Shown here: positions 1 to 9,358 of the stretch, piece by piece
Layout: each line of letters starts with the position of its first letter
How positions within the stretch are numbered: the stretch's first letter is position 1
Source: Komagataella phaffii GS115
Taxonomy: Eukaryota; Ascomycota; Pichiomycetes; Pichiales; Pichiaceae
Reading direction: 5' to 3'
Assembly (NCBI RefSeq): GCF_000027005.1
Contig: NC_012963.1
Location: 1,054,001 to 1,118,000 of the forward strand
DNA: 64,000 bases
The notes under the pieces: generated by a model
What the model was told of the DNA's origin: nothing
The model's database searches: none
Seen by the model: only the letters and a program-made list of their open reading frames with translations
Position numbers and translations under genes: made by a program

Positions 1-563
1 GAGAACATTTGGGTGAGAAAAAAAAACCAAATAGAGCCACATGCATTTCTATTATTCTCTTCCCAACACGAATTGACAGAATAAGCTGAGGCAATGAGGC
101 AAGTGAGTCGGCAATAATCATTGGTTAAATATTTAGATGACACCATAAGAAACCGGCTCTATTACGTGATTTATTGCTCATGTGGAAGATCATCGCCGTT
201 AAGGGGCCCCAATTCATTTAATTGCGCGGCTGGAATTTCTTCAGACCAGTGAGTGCGTGGGTTAATGAAACTATAAAAGCAGCCAATAGTACGGTGTTTT
301 CTTTATCATGTTGTTTTGATTCAGACGGACACTGGTTTTGTTATGCCCAGCCGTTTTGTTTATTATTACTATTTTCCATTTGAGCTTCTCCCAAAGCAGT
401 CGTCCATCCGGACGATTCTGGAGTCTCCTCATCTCTCGCTTTTGAACTTTCATCCCTCCTAACATCCTCCCTCCCCCTCCTTCTGGTACGGTACTTTTTC
501 TCCCACCACCAAATTACGCCTAAGGTCATCGCATCTATCTATTTCTCGTGATTTTCAAAACAA
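1..563 (+). promoter_or_regulatory. Upstream region of INN1
   Basis: No convincing gene is visible on either strand here; the short minus-strand frames are not protein-like. A TATAAAAG box lies at 272-279, about 290 bases before the INN1 start. It is followed by a pyrimidine-rich stretch, typical of a yeast 5' leader. Regulation of the gene cannot be read further from the sequence. Confidence 0.5.
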
Positions 564-1997
564 ATGTCCCTTAATCCCCACTACAAGGTTAGCGGAACTT
601 TGGTAATAGTGGTTGACAAGGCTAGGGATCTACCCAATATACGCAAGCTCGACAAACAGTCGCCATATTGTCTTCTAAGAATTAATGGATTACCAGTTCA
701 AAGATCAAAAACTATATATAGAGGCGGTCAGACTCCTGAATGGGACCACGAACTTCGGTTCAATATAACACCAGATGTTGAGCCGAAGCTGGGTCTTATG
801 ATATTCGACGGCACCAAAGAGTCGTCCTCTTTGATTGCAAGCACGGAAATTGACCTTACTAAAGTCTTTATTAGAGGTGATCTAGATGATTGGTACCATG
901 TTCATTCTGAATCTTATAAGAAAAATAGGGGAGAGATTTATTTACAAATGACTTTCTATCCAGATGCCCCAATCGTTCCTCCCAAGATTGTAAACACGCC
1001 CAGAACTTCTAAAAGAACATCAGACAGACCACTTCCAGCGATTCCAGGGTCTAAACACTCATTTGACCTGTCCCCACTCAACACCGAGCTTGCTAGTTCC
1101 GTCAGATCAAACTCTGTACACAAACCCTTACCTCTGCCTCCGTTAGAAGATCAGGAACTCACACCACCACCATACAGTGCGAGCCCAAGTGTAAGTGTAT
1201 TTAGTGAGCCTGGGAGCAAAGAACGTCACCGTGAACAAGAACGTGAACGCGGATCTGTGCTGAGCAAGATTTCGAAGAGATTATCCAAATCTGTTTCACC
1301 CTCCAGAGAGCTAATAGGCTCATCCAGCAAACCTTCAAGTGATACCTTTGACGTTCTAGAGCAGCAAATTCAGTCAGAAATCAGCAGAGATCCCTCGGAC
1401 ATAGGAAAGAAAAAGTACATTGCATCTTCTTGGGTCAGCAAAAATCAGCCCCCAAAAAAAGTGCCAGTAAATGAACAGGAAAATATAGCACCGCGTCCCA
1501 AGAGTATGGACCATTCCCAATCACCATTTACCTCTTCCAGGTCACCCAAAGGCAGGAAGCCACCCCCGCCAGCTCAGACGTCCTTCTCGGATATCTACTT
1601 AGGGACAAGTAAAGTATCGGTACCAGCTTACGAAGTTTCGAAACAAGATGAAATTCTAGATCCAAAACACTTTGCTCCAACTCCGGATATAAACCTTTCA
1701 AAAGCTTTAAAATTCCAAGACGGGAAGAATCTTGATTTAAAAGATTTCAAATTTAGTACATATGCATCAGAGAAAGACCAGATAGACAGGGGTGGATACG
1801 TGGGAGATGGTAAATGGAATAAACCCGCTATGACATATTCAGAGATACGGAAACAACAACTGAGAGAGTACGGCCTCGAAGAAAACCAACCCAAGCCATT
1901 GGTGCCTCCAAAAGTTCCCATAGGAATGAATACGCAAGAATACTACTATGTTGACAGGGAAAAGTTTTTGAAGGACATTCATGGGGACAGATCTTGA
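564..1997 (+). CDS. INN1: Inn1/Fic1-like C2-domain cytokinesis protein
   Basis: This 477-residue protein has an N-terminal C2 domain (about residues 8-125, opening with the typical beta-strand pattern GTLVIVVDKARDLPN). A long Ser/Pro-rich tail follows, with several PxxP motifs (RPLPAIP, KPLPLPP, KPPPPA, KPLVPP) that could bind SH3 domains. This is the architecture of Saccharomyces Inn1 and fission-yeast Fic1. These act at the bud neck or contractile ring, where the C2 domain drives plasma-membrane ingression and the tail binds Hof1 and Cyk3. The C2 loop acidic residues look incomplete, as in Inn1, so calcium binding is doubtful. The call is strengthened by its neighbours, since INN1 also lies next to RPC31, PGA2, ALF1 and LSM7 in Saccharomyces. 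The first in-frame ATG is used. Confidence 0.85.
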   Translation: MSLNPHYKVSGTLVIVVDKARDLPNIRKLDKQSPYCLLRINGLPVQRSKTIYRGGQTPEWDHELRFNITPDVEPKLGLMIFDGTKESSSLIASTEIDLTKVFIRGDLDDWYHVHSESYKKNRGEIYLQMTFYPDAPIVPPKIVNTPRTSKRTSDRPLPAIPGSKHSFDLSPLNTELASSVRSNSVHKPLPLPPLEDQELTPPPYSASPSVSVFSEPGSKERHREQERERGSVLSKISKRLSKSVSPSRELIGSSSKPSSDTFDVLEQQIQSEISRDPSDIGKKKYIASSWVSKNQPPKKVPVNEQENIAPRPKSMDHSQSPFTSSRSPKGRKPPPPAQTSFSDIYLGTSKVSVPAYEVSKQDEILDPKHFAPTPDINLSKALKFQDGKNLDLKDFKFSTYASEKDQIDRGGYVGDGKWNKPAMTYSEIRKQQLREYGLEENQPKPLVPPKVPIGMNTQEYYYVDREKFLKDIHGDRS

Positions 1998-2030
1998 ATA
2001 GAACGTACTAATAATAATATTAAAGACAAT

Positions 2031-2666
2031 TTAGAAGGCAGCTTCATCATCGTCATCATCAGCACCATAATCATCGTCTCCATCATCGAAGTATTTTTCA
2101 GCATTATAGTCATCATCGTCATCCTCCTCAAATTCGTCGTCGAACTCTTCTTCTACGTTCTCCTTCTCGACATTATTTTCGTCTAGCACGGCATTATCAT
2201 TTTCTTCTATGTTTCTCAGTTTATCTTCCAAATTTTCAGCAAGCTTGTTATCTTGGGTCTTGTTAAGCTTAAGCAATTTCTTCTTCTTATTGTCAACTCC
2301 CATTACATCATACAATTCTTCTGGGAAGAACTCTACAATGAACGGATGATCAGCCAGTAGTCTATTTGGCTTCTTCTTTTTCCTATATTTGTCACTGTAT
2401 CGTTGTATTCCATCATTAATACCTTGAATATCGTCATCCTTGAGGTCGCTGTAGAAGGAACTTTCTTTGACGTTGTTCATAAAGTTCATGTACTCTTTGG
2501 CAATTTCCTTTTCCAGCTTATTCAAGGGACCATTGATAGGAAGAGGTAACTTAAATCGCTTTTGGTCAACTACAACATTTAGATCATTGTAATCTAATCC
2601 AAAAGGCAACTTTTGTTTGTTGTCTTTCCTATAACTCATAGGTCTTTGTTGTAGTTGGTAAGTCAA
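2031..2666 (-). CDS. RPC31: RNA polymerase III subunit C31
   Basis: The 211-residue protein has the PLPINGP motif near residue 45, a basic middle with a GIQRYSDKY-type segment, and a DDHPF/FFPEELYDVMG block. Its tail is extremely acidic, with DDDDYNAEKYFDDGDDDYG and a final EEAAF-like end. These features match Saccharomyces Rpc31 nearly word for word. Rpc31 is part of the C82-C34-C31 subcomplex that helps RNA polymerase III initiate transcription of tRNA and 5S genes in the nucleus. A second Met at residue 10 (2639) is another possible start; the first was kept. The gene is convergent with INN1, with only about 33 bases between their stop codons. Confidence 0.95.
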   Translation of the reverse strand: MTYQLQQRPMSYRKDNKQKLPFGLDYNDLNVVVDQKRFKLPLPINGPLNKLEKEIAKEYMNFMNNVKESSFYSDLKDDDIQGINDGIQRYSDKYRKKKKPNRLLADHPFIVEFFPEELYDVMGVDNKKKKLLKLNKTQDNKLAENLEDKLRNIEENDNAVLDENNVEKENVEEEFDDEFEEDDDDDYNAEKYFDDGDDDYGADDDDDEAAF

Positions 2667-2807
2667 ATTATTTTATTAAGAGTATGTAGATTTTTTTTTT
2701 CCTTCACTTTTGTTTGAAAGGTAGGAGAAAAAGGTCTCGATCCTCCGCCCAGGTGGCCAGGAAGTGTCTTTCAAAATCACCATCGACCATCTCCACCTAT
2801 AAATACA

Positions 2808-3239
2808 CTAGTCATCCTCTAAAAGATCAGCAATGTCCTGATCAGAATCTTCATTAAACTCAGATCTTAACGCTTGCTTAGCCTCAAGTTCCCTCTTGAT
2901 TGTCTCCTCAAAAATTTTGGCCTTTCTGTTGTACTCTTTTCTGGTCTTCTTACCCCACCCCCAAGAGCCGTCATCTATGATCTCTTCTTCAACCTGGACT
3001 CCAGAAGCTCCCTCTTCGGGATGAATTACATCGTATGCATCATTGTCTACGAGACCCTGTGCCAATAGTTTCTTCTTCCGATCGCTCTCAAGTTGTTTTT
3101 TTAATTGCCGTTTCTTCAGCTCTGTTGACACGATTCCTCTCAAAAAAATATATCCTCCAACTATGATGACTATTCTTATGAGGTTATAGATGTCAAAGTC
3201 TGTGATAAAGTCATCGTATATGGCTTGTAGGTCAAACAT
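2808..3239 (-). CDS. PGA2: Pga2-like ER protein
   Basis: This 143-residue protein has one membrane segment near the N-terminus (about residues 20-38, IRIVIIVGGYIFLRGI). A basic, charged coiled region follows, then a conserved WGWGKKTR motif and an acidic DSDQDIADLLEDD end. It matches Saccharomyces Pga2, an essential ER/nuclear-envelope protein needed for maturation of Gas1 and alkaline phosphatase; its exact biochemical role is not known. It lies between RPC31 and ALF1 on the same strand, the same order as in Saccharomyces. The start is the first Met before the membrane segment. Confidence 0.9.
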   Translation of the reverse strand: MFDLQAIYDDFITDFDIYNLIRIVIIVGGYIFLRGIVSTELKKRQLKKQLESDRKKKLLAQGLVDNDAYDVIHPEEGASGVQVEEEIIDDGSWGWGKKTRKEYNRKAKIFEETIKRELEAKQALRSEFNEDSDQDIADLLEDD

Positions 3240-3385
3240 TATCGAGAGCTAGATGGCAAAGGCTGTTTGGTATTTCCTTCGATGCTGGTCCGTCCCGTGC
3301 GCGGTTTTGTCACAGCTCCGTGGTTTTGAGTTCGTAGGTAAGCCAAGGTCTGGCACAGGCTCACGACAGATATCATTACTTCTAT

Positions 3386-4108
3386 TTATACCTCATCATC
3401 ACTGTGTTCATCTTCCTTAATACCATAGTCTCCAACTTGCACCAACGTTGGTTTCACGAAACTGCCATGGTTGGCCTTGCATCTGAAATATGCCTTTCCC
3501 TTGATGGACCCATCGTTTTTTCCCACAGGCTCATCAAACTCTACGCCCACCCAGTAGCTCTCATTGTCAATCTCTGGTATAATTCCAACATATCTGATGT
3601 AACCCCGTCTTTCCATCATATTCATTGTGCGACATCTCGCTCCGATCTCAAACGATTCTGATAATTTTCTATGTTCTTCCAAAATTCTAGACTTCTTGGA
3701 CTGATAATCGGGATCGAATCGCCCCAGTTTGTTTTCCTCTTTCCACCTGCGCACTGTATTATCCATGGAATTGTACTGATCTTCACTCAAATTGAAGACT
3801 GGCTCGTCATCATCCTGGGCCGTTGCAGATTCCAATTCTGAGATATCCGAATGCTGGTTGATGTTCTCGACATGGATTCTAGTATAGGGTGCAATTTGGA
3901 ATTCATTAAGTGTCGTTTCTTCGCCACCTTTCAGCTCGTACCTTGCATTGGATGTAGGCGTTTTGTAAACCCAGATCTTTTGATCTGCTGGGGGTATCCC
4001 CGTAACAAACTCTAATCGTTGTTTCAAATGTGCAATGTCCCATTGAGGAGATATTCTTCTCTCTGAGGAGGTCAATCCCGACGTGATATAAACGCTGACG
4101 TCGGCCAT
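3386..4108 (-). CDS. ALF1: Tubulin-folding cofactor B (Alf1)
   Basis: The 240-residue protein has an N-terminal ubiquitin-like domain (about 3-85), a charged linker, and a C-terminal CAP-Gly domain (about 160-230) with the signature GKNDGSIKGKAYF and downstream HGSFVKP. This is the TBCB/Alf1 layout. The family binds alpha-tubulin during its folding, and the CAP-Gly domain recognises the tubulin C-terminal tail. The end (HSDDEV) is acidic, as in other family members. It starts about 170 bases from LSM7, in divergent orientation, so the two probably share a promoter region. Confidence 0.93.
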   Translation of the reverse strand: MADVSVYITSGLTSSERRISPQWDIAHLKQRLEFVTGIPPADQKIWVYKTPTSNARYELKGGEETTLNEFQIAPYTRIHVENINQHSDISELESATAQDDDEPVFNLSEDQYNSMDNTVRRWKEENKLGRFDPDYQSKKSRILEEHRKLSESFEIGARCRTMNMMERRGYIRYVGIIPEIDNESYWVGVEFDEPVGKNDGSIKGKAYFRCKANHGSFVKPTLVQVGDYGIKEDEHSDDEV

Positions 4109-4280
4109 TGAAGTTTTTTGGGTATAACGTACTAGGGTAAGAGTTCACGTAAACAAAGAGACGGATTTAGCTCCGCGCAAATGACTTCCTCCCAGCGTTC
4201 CTTCTGGAGGGAACAATTCTCGAAATAATAGCACATGAATCGTCTTCGAGATATCTCATCTCTCTCATCAACTGTTCATA

Positions 4281-5008
4281 ATGGAAAGAGTAAGTCTAGT
4301 CGTTAGCAGAGCCTGGATGCTCACACTCAGAGGAAACGTTTGGATAGACCGAGCTCTTATTTATTTATCGCTTGATTGTTTGTTCCAGTGATTTTTTCTA
4401 AGACTTTAAAACAAGTTTTTATTTGAGTATCCACTCAGTTATTCCCATCAACCACTCCTTGCGGTACAGTTAAAAATTTAACTTACTAACCAAATAGAAT
4501 CAGAATAGTAGGGAGAAAAACTTCCAGGATAGTAACCGGAGAGATGGCCAAAGAGAAGGTCAAAGGGACGGTCACAGAGGTGGACAAGGTCAAAGATATA
4601 ACCAAAATCAAAGAGGAGGACAAGGTCAAAGGGGAAATCAAAGAAAAGGCCCTAGAAGAGACGCTCCCAAAAGAGCGTCCATTATTAACCTTGCCAACTA
4701 CAAAGATAAGCAAATTAGGTTAACTTTTTCCGGAGTCCACGATTCCCGTGAAGGTAAGTATAAGACTACTGAAAAATTGAACTGACTTACTAACAACTTT
4801 AGTGATTGGATGCTTGAAAGGTTATGATCAACTTATGAACTTAGTGCTGGATGATGCTGAAGAGATTTTAAAGTCAACCGAGAAGAGAACTCTTGGCCGT
4901 GTGATTGTCAGGGGACCGAAATTGGTGAGCCTTGCTCTGGCAGATGGAAGCGAGGAAGTGGCTAATCCGTTCACTCAAAACGAAGAGGCCGAAGAAAACC
5001 GTGTCTAA
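4281..5008 (+). CDS. LSM7: Sm-like protein Lsm7, three exons
   Basis: I read this as three exons: 4281-4289, 4498-4753 and 4803-5008, giving 156 residues. Introns 4290-4497 and 4754-4802 both begin GTAAGT and both carry an exact TACTAAC (4484-4490 and 4788-4794) shortly before a terminal AG. Splicing keeps the frame and joins the Sm1 motif across intron 2: INLANYKDKQIRLTFSG, then VIGCLKGYDQLMNLVLDD. The Sm2 motif (VIVRGPKLVSL) is in exon 3. Lsm7 sits in the Lsm1-7 mRNA-decay ring and the Lsm2-8 U6 snRNA ring. Exon 2 adds an unusual Gly/Gln/Arg-rich N-terminal stretch of about 50 residues. Exon 1 codes for only three residues. Confidence 0.88.
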
Positions 5009-5187
5009 GTCTCTTTTAATGATATCTTATTATTGTATTTTTCCACTTTCCAGTATCGTAATCCCTAATCCCTAGGCCGGAGATCGTCGGGTGGTGTTGG
5101 GAGGCTGGTATCTAAAACATTGGACCCCTCCATATAAAAAGAGATACCATTTTCTTTTGGCCTCATAAAACAAACCTAGCCATTCCA

Positions 5188-5838
5188 ATGTCAGCAACAA
5201 ACTATCCAAATGTATTTATGCTACGGCAGACCAATCAGCTGCGGGGATTGTACACCATTATTCGTGATAAAAATACAAAGCGTGGAGATTTCGTCTTTTA
5301 TAGTGACAGAATCATGAGGTTACTGGTGGAAGAAGGTTTGAACCAATTGCCAGTGAAACCAACAACAGTTAAGACTTCACAGGGTCATGAGGTCGAGGGT
5401 TTCTCCTTTGAGGGCAAAATTTGTGGTGTTTCGATTATAAGAGCTGGTGAATCAATGGAACAAGGGTTAAGGGATTGCTGTAGATCGGTGAGAATTGGTA
5501 AGATATTGATTCAAAGAGATGAAGAGACAGCTCAACCTAAGCTGTTTTATTCCAAACTTCCTGACGATATTAGTGAACGTTATGTTTTCTTACTAGACCC
5601 AATGCTGGCTACTGGAGGTTCTGCCATGATGGCTGTGGATGTTCTTTTGAAAAAAGGTGTCAAGCAAGAAAGAATCTTGTTTTTGAACTTGCTGGCTGCC
5701 CCTGAGGGCATTGAGGCCTTTTATAAGAAGTATCCAAACGTCAAGATCATAACTGGAGTAATTGACCAAGGTCTGGATGAGAACAAGTTTGTCGTCCCTG
5801 GTTTGGGTGACTTTGGTGATAGGTATTATTGTATTTAG
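5188..5838 (+). CDS. FUR1: Uracil phosphoribosyltransferase
   Basis: This 216-residue protein has the same length as Saccharomyces Fur1. It has the PRPP-binding loop LDPMLATGGSA (about residues 137-147) and the uracil-binding C-terminal motif (ITGVIDQGLDE ... GLGDFGDRYY). It makes UMP from uracil and PRPP in the cytosolic pyrimidine salvage route, and it is the step that activates 5-fluorouracil in yeasts. The start is the only sensible ATG. Its stop codon lies three bases from the stop of convergent ARP1; FUR1 and ARP1 are also neighbours in Saccharomyces (YHR128W/YHR129C). Confidence 0.97.
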   Translation: MSATNYPNVFMLRQTNQLRGLYTIIRDKNTKRGDFVFYSDRIMRLLVEEGLNQLPVKPTTVKTSQGHEVEGFSFEGKICGVSIIRAGESMEQGLRDCCRSVRIGKILIQRDEETAQPKLFYSKLPDDISERYVFLLDPMLATGGSAMMAVDVLLKKGVKQERILFLNLLAAPEGIEAFYKKYPNVKIITGVIDQGLDENKFVVPGLGDFGDRYYCI

Positions 5839-5841
5839 CAT

Positions 5842-7035
5842 TCAACCTAAGAAGAATTTTTCAACAACTGACTCTGGATTTTCCATGTACTGCTCTCTAG
5901 TAACGCATAATTTTTGGAATGTACTCAGCCCAGCCAAAATTGAACCCCCTACCCATGCACTGTATTTCCTCTCTGGCGGAGAAAAAATCTTTAATTTAGT
6001 CCCTTTAGGGCAACTGGATTTGAGTTCACTAAGAAGACGGTTTCCAAACCCCTGAAACATCGTGGAGCCTCCAGCTAGTAAAATTGATTGATAAAGTTGG
6101 GGTCGAAGCTCAATATCGATGGAGTTGATGGAATTTGTGAGTAGACTATCAACCCCATTGGCCTCCGATCCTATAAGTACAGGATTAAACATGATCTCGG
6201 GACCTCTGAACATCTCAGCTCCAATCTCTACCATTTTCCCATCTGGCAACTTGAATCTGGTTAATTTTCCACTATCTGCATCACCAAGGGTGTCACTTCC
6301 GTACAAGAGGTGAGTAGATATATACACCGACCATTCTCTCTCATCTTTTGCAGGATCAAGCGAAACCCTGCAATATCTTTCTTTGATCTGTCTGACAATT
6401 TCAAATTCACTACTCGACAGTAGCTGAACACCATTTTTTCTTAATAGGAACTGCACATGTTTTGTTATATCCCTTCCTCCTATGTCTATTCTTTTCATAG
6501 AAGAGTTTAAGGAGAACCCTTCGTAAATGGGCACCACGTATGTAGCCTCATCTCCACTATCAAGCACTACCCCAGTAGTTCTTCCTGACGAATATAAAGA
6601 AAGTACCGCCGGTATTGATAGATTGAGAGCCGGAAAATTGAAAGATTCGAAGATCATACTGGTCAATTTTTCTCTATTTTTAACATTATTGAAAGGTATC
6701 TCAGTCACCAATATAGGGTGATCACTGACATCATTAACCTTGAGGTCCTTTGTAAGAAGCTGGTTCCATATCAGTTCAATATCATTCCAATCAGAGATAT
6801 GCCCATTCTTCATGGGATACGAGAGCTTTAGTATCCCTCTGTGCTTCTGTGCGGTCTTCCCTACTAAGATTGGATCAGAAATGCCATCTATCTCGCTTAC
6901 AGTCATGACCTTGCTGTACTTGTGCCGCCCCAAGATATTTGGAGCATATACCAGGGGCTGCTCTTGTCCAGCAAAGCCCAATTTTATTATACCAGATCCA
7001 TTATCCAGGACAATTGGCTGGTTCAGTAATGACAT
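5842..7035 (-). CDS. ARP1: Actin-related protein 1 (centractin)
   Basis: The 397-residue protein belongs to the actin fold family. It has the phosphate-1 loop VLDNGSGIIKLGFAG at residues 9-23, a phosphate-2 region (VVLDSGDEATYVVP), and an adenosine motif (LLAGGSTMFQGFGNRL). The GRHKY segment and overall spacing fit Arp1 rather than actin. Arp1 forms the short filament at the core of dynactin, which loads and activates dynein for spindle positioning. JNM1, another dynactin subunit, lies in the same window. The terminal stop is three bases from the FUR1 stop. Confidence 0.9.
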   Translation of the reverse strand: MSLLNQPIVLDNGSGIIKLGFAGQEQPLVYAPNILGRHKYSKVMTVSEIDGISDPILVGKTAQKHRGILKLSYPMKNGHISDWNDIELIWNQLLTKDLKVNDVSDHPILVTEIPFNNVKNREKLTSMIFESFNFPALNLSIPAVLSLYSSGRTTGVVLDSGDEATYVVPIYEGFSLNSSMKRIDIGGRDITKHVQFLLRKNGVQLLSSSEFEIVRQIKERYCRVSLDPAKDEREWSVYISTHLLYGSDTLGDADSGKLTRFKLPDGKMVEIGAEMFRGPEIMFNPVLIGSEANGVDSLLTNSINSIDIELRPQLYQSILLAGGSTMFQGFGNRLLSELKSSCPKGTKLKIFSPPERKYSAWVGGSILAGLSTFQKLCVTREQYMENPESVVEKFFLG

Positions 7036-7271
7036 CTGGGTGCAGAAGAACGTAAACAGAGAATAAACCGCGATCTAGGCGAAATAAGATTGCCTGGTAA
7101 CATGGCGAAACAGAGAGCCACTAAGAACAACTTTTTGATCCTTTGATAAATAATTGATGAGTTGATGGCTGACCATAAGTCATTGTACGCCAATGAAATC
7201 TCTATTTTGCCCGTTGAAGCAAGTTACTCTACCATCTTCTACCTTTGAATATAGCTGGAAAAAAAAAAGAA

Positions 7272-7360
7272 TCTCCCGGGGGTGAGTCGAACACCCGATC
7301 TCAAGATTAGCTGAAATTACGTTTACAGTCTCGCGCCTTAGCCAGCTTGGCCACCGGGAG
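7272..7360 (-). tRNA. tRNA-Tyr (anticodon GTA) with intron
   Basis: Read on the minus strand, a seven-base acceptor stem (CTCCCGG/CCGGGAG) encloses a D-arm (GCC..GGC), an anticodon stem (CGAGA/TCTTG) and a T-arm with GTTCGAC. The anticodon is GTA. A 15-base intron follows the base next to the anticodon, at the standard position 37/38, as in Saccharomyces tRNA-Tyr. The sequence closely resembles that gene. A run of eight or more T residues (minus strand) follows, acting as the RNA polymerase III terminator. Confidence 0.95.
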
Positions 7361-7581
7361 GAATTCGTAAATCAGAAAAATTACTTTCGATTTCACTAGG
7401 AAACTTATATTTTCATCCCTTCCCTATCGCAACAGATCAAATGATACTCAGGAACCATGTTCACCAAATAATTTTACAATTTTACAGTCGTCATGAACAC
7501 ACTAAGTGTAATTGAACTTGGCAAATCTTGCCTACTTTGTTTAATCTCAAGATAAATAATATTATGGTCCACTACTTAGAA

Positions 7582-9144
7582 TTAACCGACAAAATCAGAA
7601 TGAACCCTTTCTCTTGCCTTCTCTGATCTCTTCTTTTGCAACATCTGCGTTTTCTTTTTATCACTCAAGGGAGAGTGGGATGAAGAATAACCATACTCAT
7701 CATCATCAATATCATCAAAGTTTTCTTCATAGCTTCCAGAATTCAAACCATTGAAAGATGGCTTGAAAACATGCTTCTTGATGTTAGCATTGCGAAGTAG
7801 TTGGGTATGGAACGCTGCTCCAAAAAGATACCTGAGACTGGATACTCTTAAGATGGTAAACCAACTGGAAATCTCATAAGATTTAGTTCTTGAAATCTTC
7901 AAACGAGTCAACGTTGGTAATACATAAATGTCTTGAAGCCTGTCCGGCTCTTTATTTTGGTTCAAATAGTACTCAATGGATTGAATTACATCCTTGAAGA
8001 CAGATTTGGTGTCACTCTTGTCCCTCTTAGAGGTCTTTTTATTACCTTTATTATAAAGCTCTCTCAGAGAGTAAAGAATTTCTTCGTCATGATATGGACT
8101 TGGCTGAAATGCTTCGCTCTCATCGTATTCTTCCTCATCTTCGTTGCCCTCATCGTAATCAAATAATTCGTAAATCAAGCCAATCAATTTGGTTGCGGCC
8201 AATTGTATTTGGAAATCAGGATGGTCAATAACTGCCACCACACGAGGAGCTATTTCGATCAAATAATCGTTTAGAGAGCTGCTAGGTCCTCCTCTTCCTG
8301 AATAAATCAAAGTTAATATAATTCCAACACTTTGTAAAGAATTGACGACAATTGATGTGGAAGGATTCTTGCTATTCAGCTGCCCTTCAATTACTTCCAA
8401 AAACATCTCACTATTTTCTTCAATTCCATAGCACCCGGAGCCGTCCATTACAACCAATAATAGAGATGAGAAAGCCATAATATAATTTGCCTTCAAAGTA
8501 ACAGAAACACTATCGTCATCAACAATTATGTCTCTCTTTAGCAACGGTAAAAACTCATCCACTATAATCTGTGAACTTTCCTCTGTGTCAATGGCACCCA
8601 TATAGGCCCCGCATTTCAAGGCAAACAGCTTCTCATTCTCGGTCTTTGCATTTATAAAGACCCTTATAAGCTGCTCCAGCTGAAATTCGTCATAAGTATG
8701 CTGGTAGCGGGATGATGTAGTGTAGAGGTTGAACAGTTGGGCCAATAAAAGTTCCCTACTTTCTTGCGATACTTGCGTTCGGCTAGTGCTAGTTAATGAA
8801 CTGATGAGGTTATCAGTGGAGTAAAGATCCTGGTTGGTAATTTCCTTATTCCGCTTCACTTGGTCCAGGTCTGAGGGCTCCTTCAGTTTTTTTGAGGAAT
8901 TGGGACTCGTCGACTGAGGATTCTCTGAACGGGATGTTCTACTAGGTTCTACCGATAGCTCACCCAGTTTCTTTGCCAGCAACTCATCCAGTTGATTAAA
9001 GTCCAGGTCGTTATTCAAATAACTGTCCTCATCGTCACTCAAGCCAGGTGTACTTACTCGAGAATGCGATCTGGAGCTTCCTCTGCTACCTCCTCCCTTG
9101 GTTTTTCCACTTGGTGATAGTAGTCTTCTTTGCAGGTCTGACAT
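7582..9144 (-). CDS. Interferon-related developmental regulator (IFRD) family protein
   Basis: This 520-residue protein begins with a Ser/Arg-rich segment and then a helical region (about residues 100-400). The helical region has the IFRD pattern: LISSLTSTSRTQVSQESRELLLAQLF, then armadillo-like helices and an acidic insert. The C-terminal part (TRLKISRTKSYEISSWFTILRVSSLRYLFGAAFHTQLLRN) is typical of the IFRD C-terminal block. IFRD proteins bind translating or inactive ribosomes or act as transcription co-regulators in animals. I know of no well-studied Saccharomyces counterpart. The minus-strand tRNA-Tyr lies downstream. Confidence 0.75.
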   Translation of the reverse strand: MSDLQRRLLSPSGKTKGGGSRGSSRSHSRVSTPGLSDDEDSYLNNDLDFNQLDELLAKKLGELSVEPSRTSRSENPQSTSPNSSKKLKEPSDLDQVKRNKEITNQDLYSTDNLISSLTSTSRTQVSQESRELLLAQLFNLYTTSSRYQHTYDEFQLEQLIRVFINAKTENEKLFALKCGAYMGAIDTEESSQIIVDEFLPLLKRDIIVDDDSVSVTLKANYIMAFSSLLLVVMDGSGCYGIEENSEMFLEVIEGQLNSKNPSTSIVVNSLQSVGIILTLIYSGRGGPSSSLNDYLIEIAPRVVAVIDHPDFQIQLAATKLIGLIYELFDYDEGNEDEEEYDESEAFQPSPYHDEEILYSLRELYNKGNKKTSKRDKSDTKSVFKDVIQSIEYYLNQNKEPDRLQDIYVLPTLTRLKISRTKSYEISSWFTILRVSSLRYLFGAAFHTQLLRNANIKKHVFKPSFNGLNSGSYEENFDDIDDDEYGYSSSHSPLSDKKKTQMLQKKRSEKARERVHSDFVG

Positions 9145-9358
9145 AATTATCCGGGGACAGGAATTTTAACAGGCCAGAAATTTATTTTCTGTGGGCAGGA
9201 AGTAGTCGCGCTTACCCCAAGCTAGGATGACCTATTGCTACCCTGCGTTTTAACGCTAAAACTCTTTGAAGGGATCGATCGACTGAGCCCAAATTAGAGG
9301 GGAAATAGTCTTCTGTCATTACTCTATCTACTATACAATTGGTGCAATCATTATTCAG

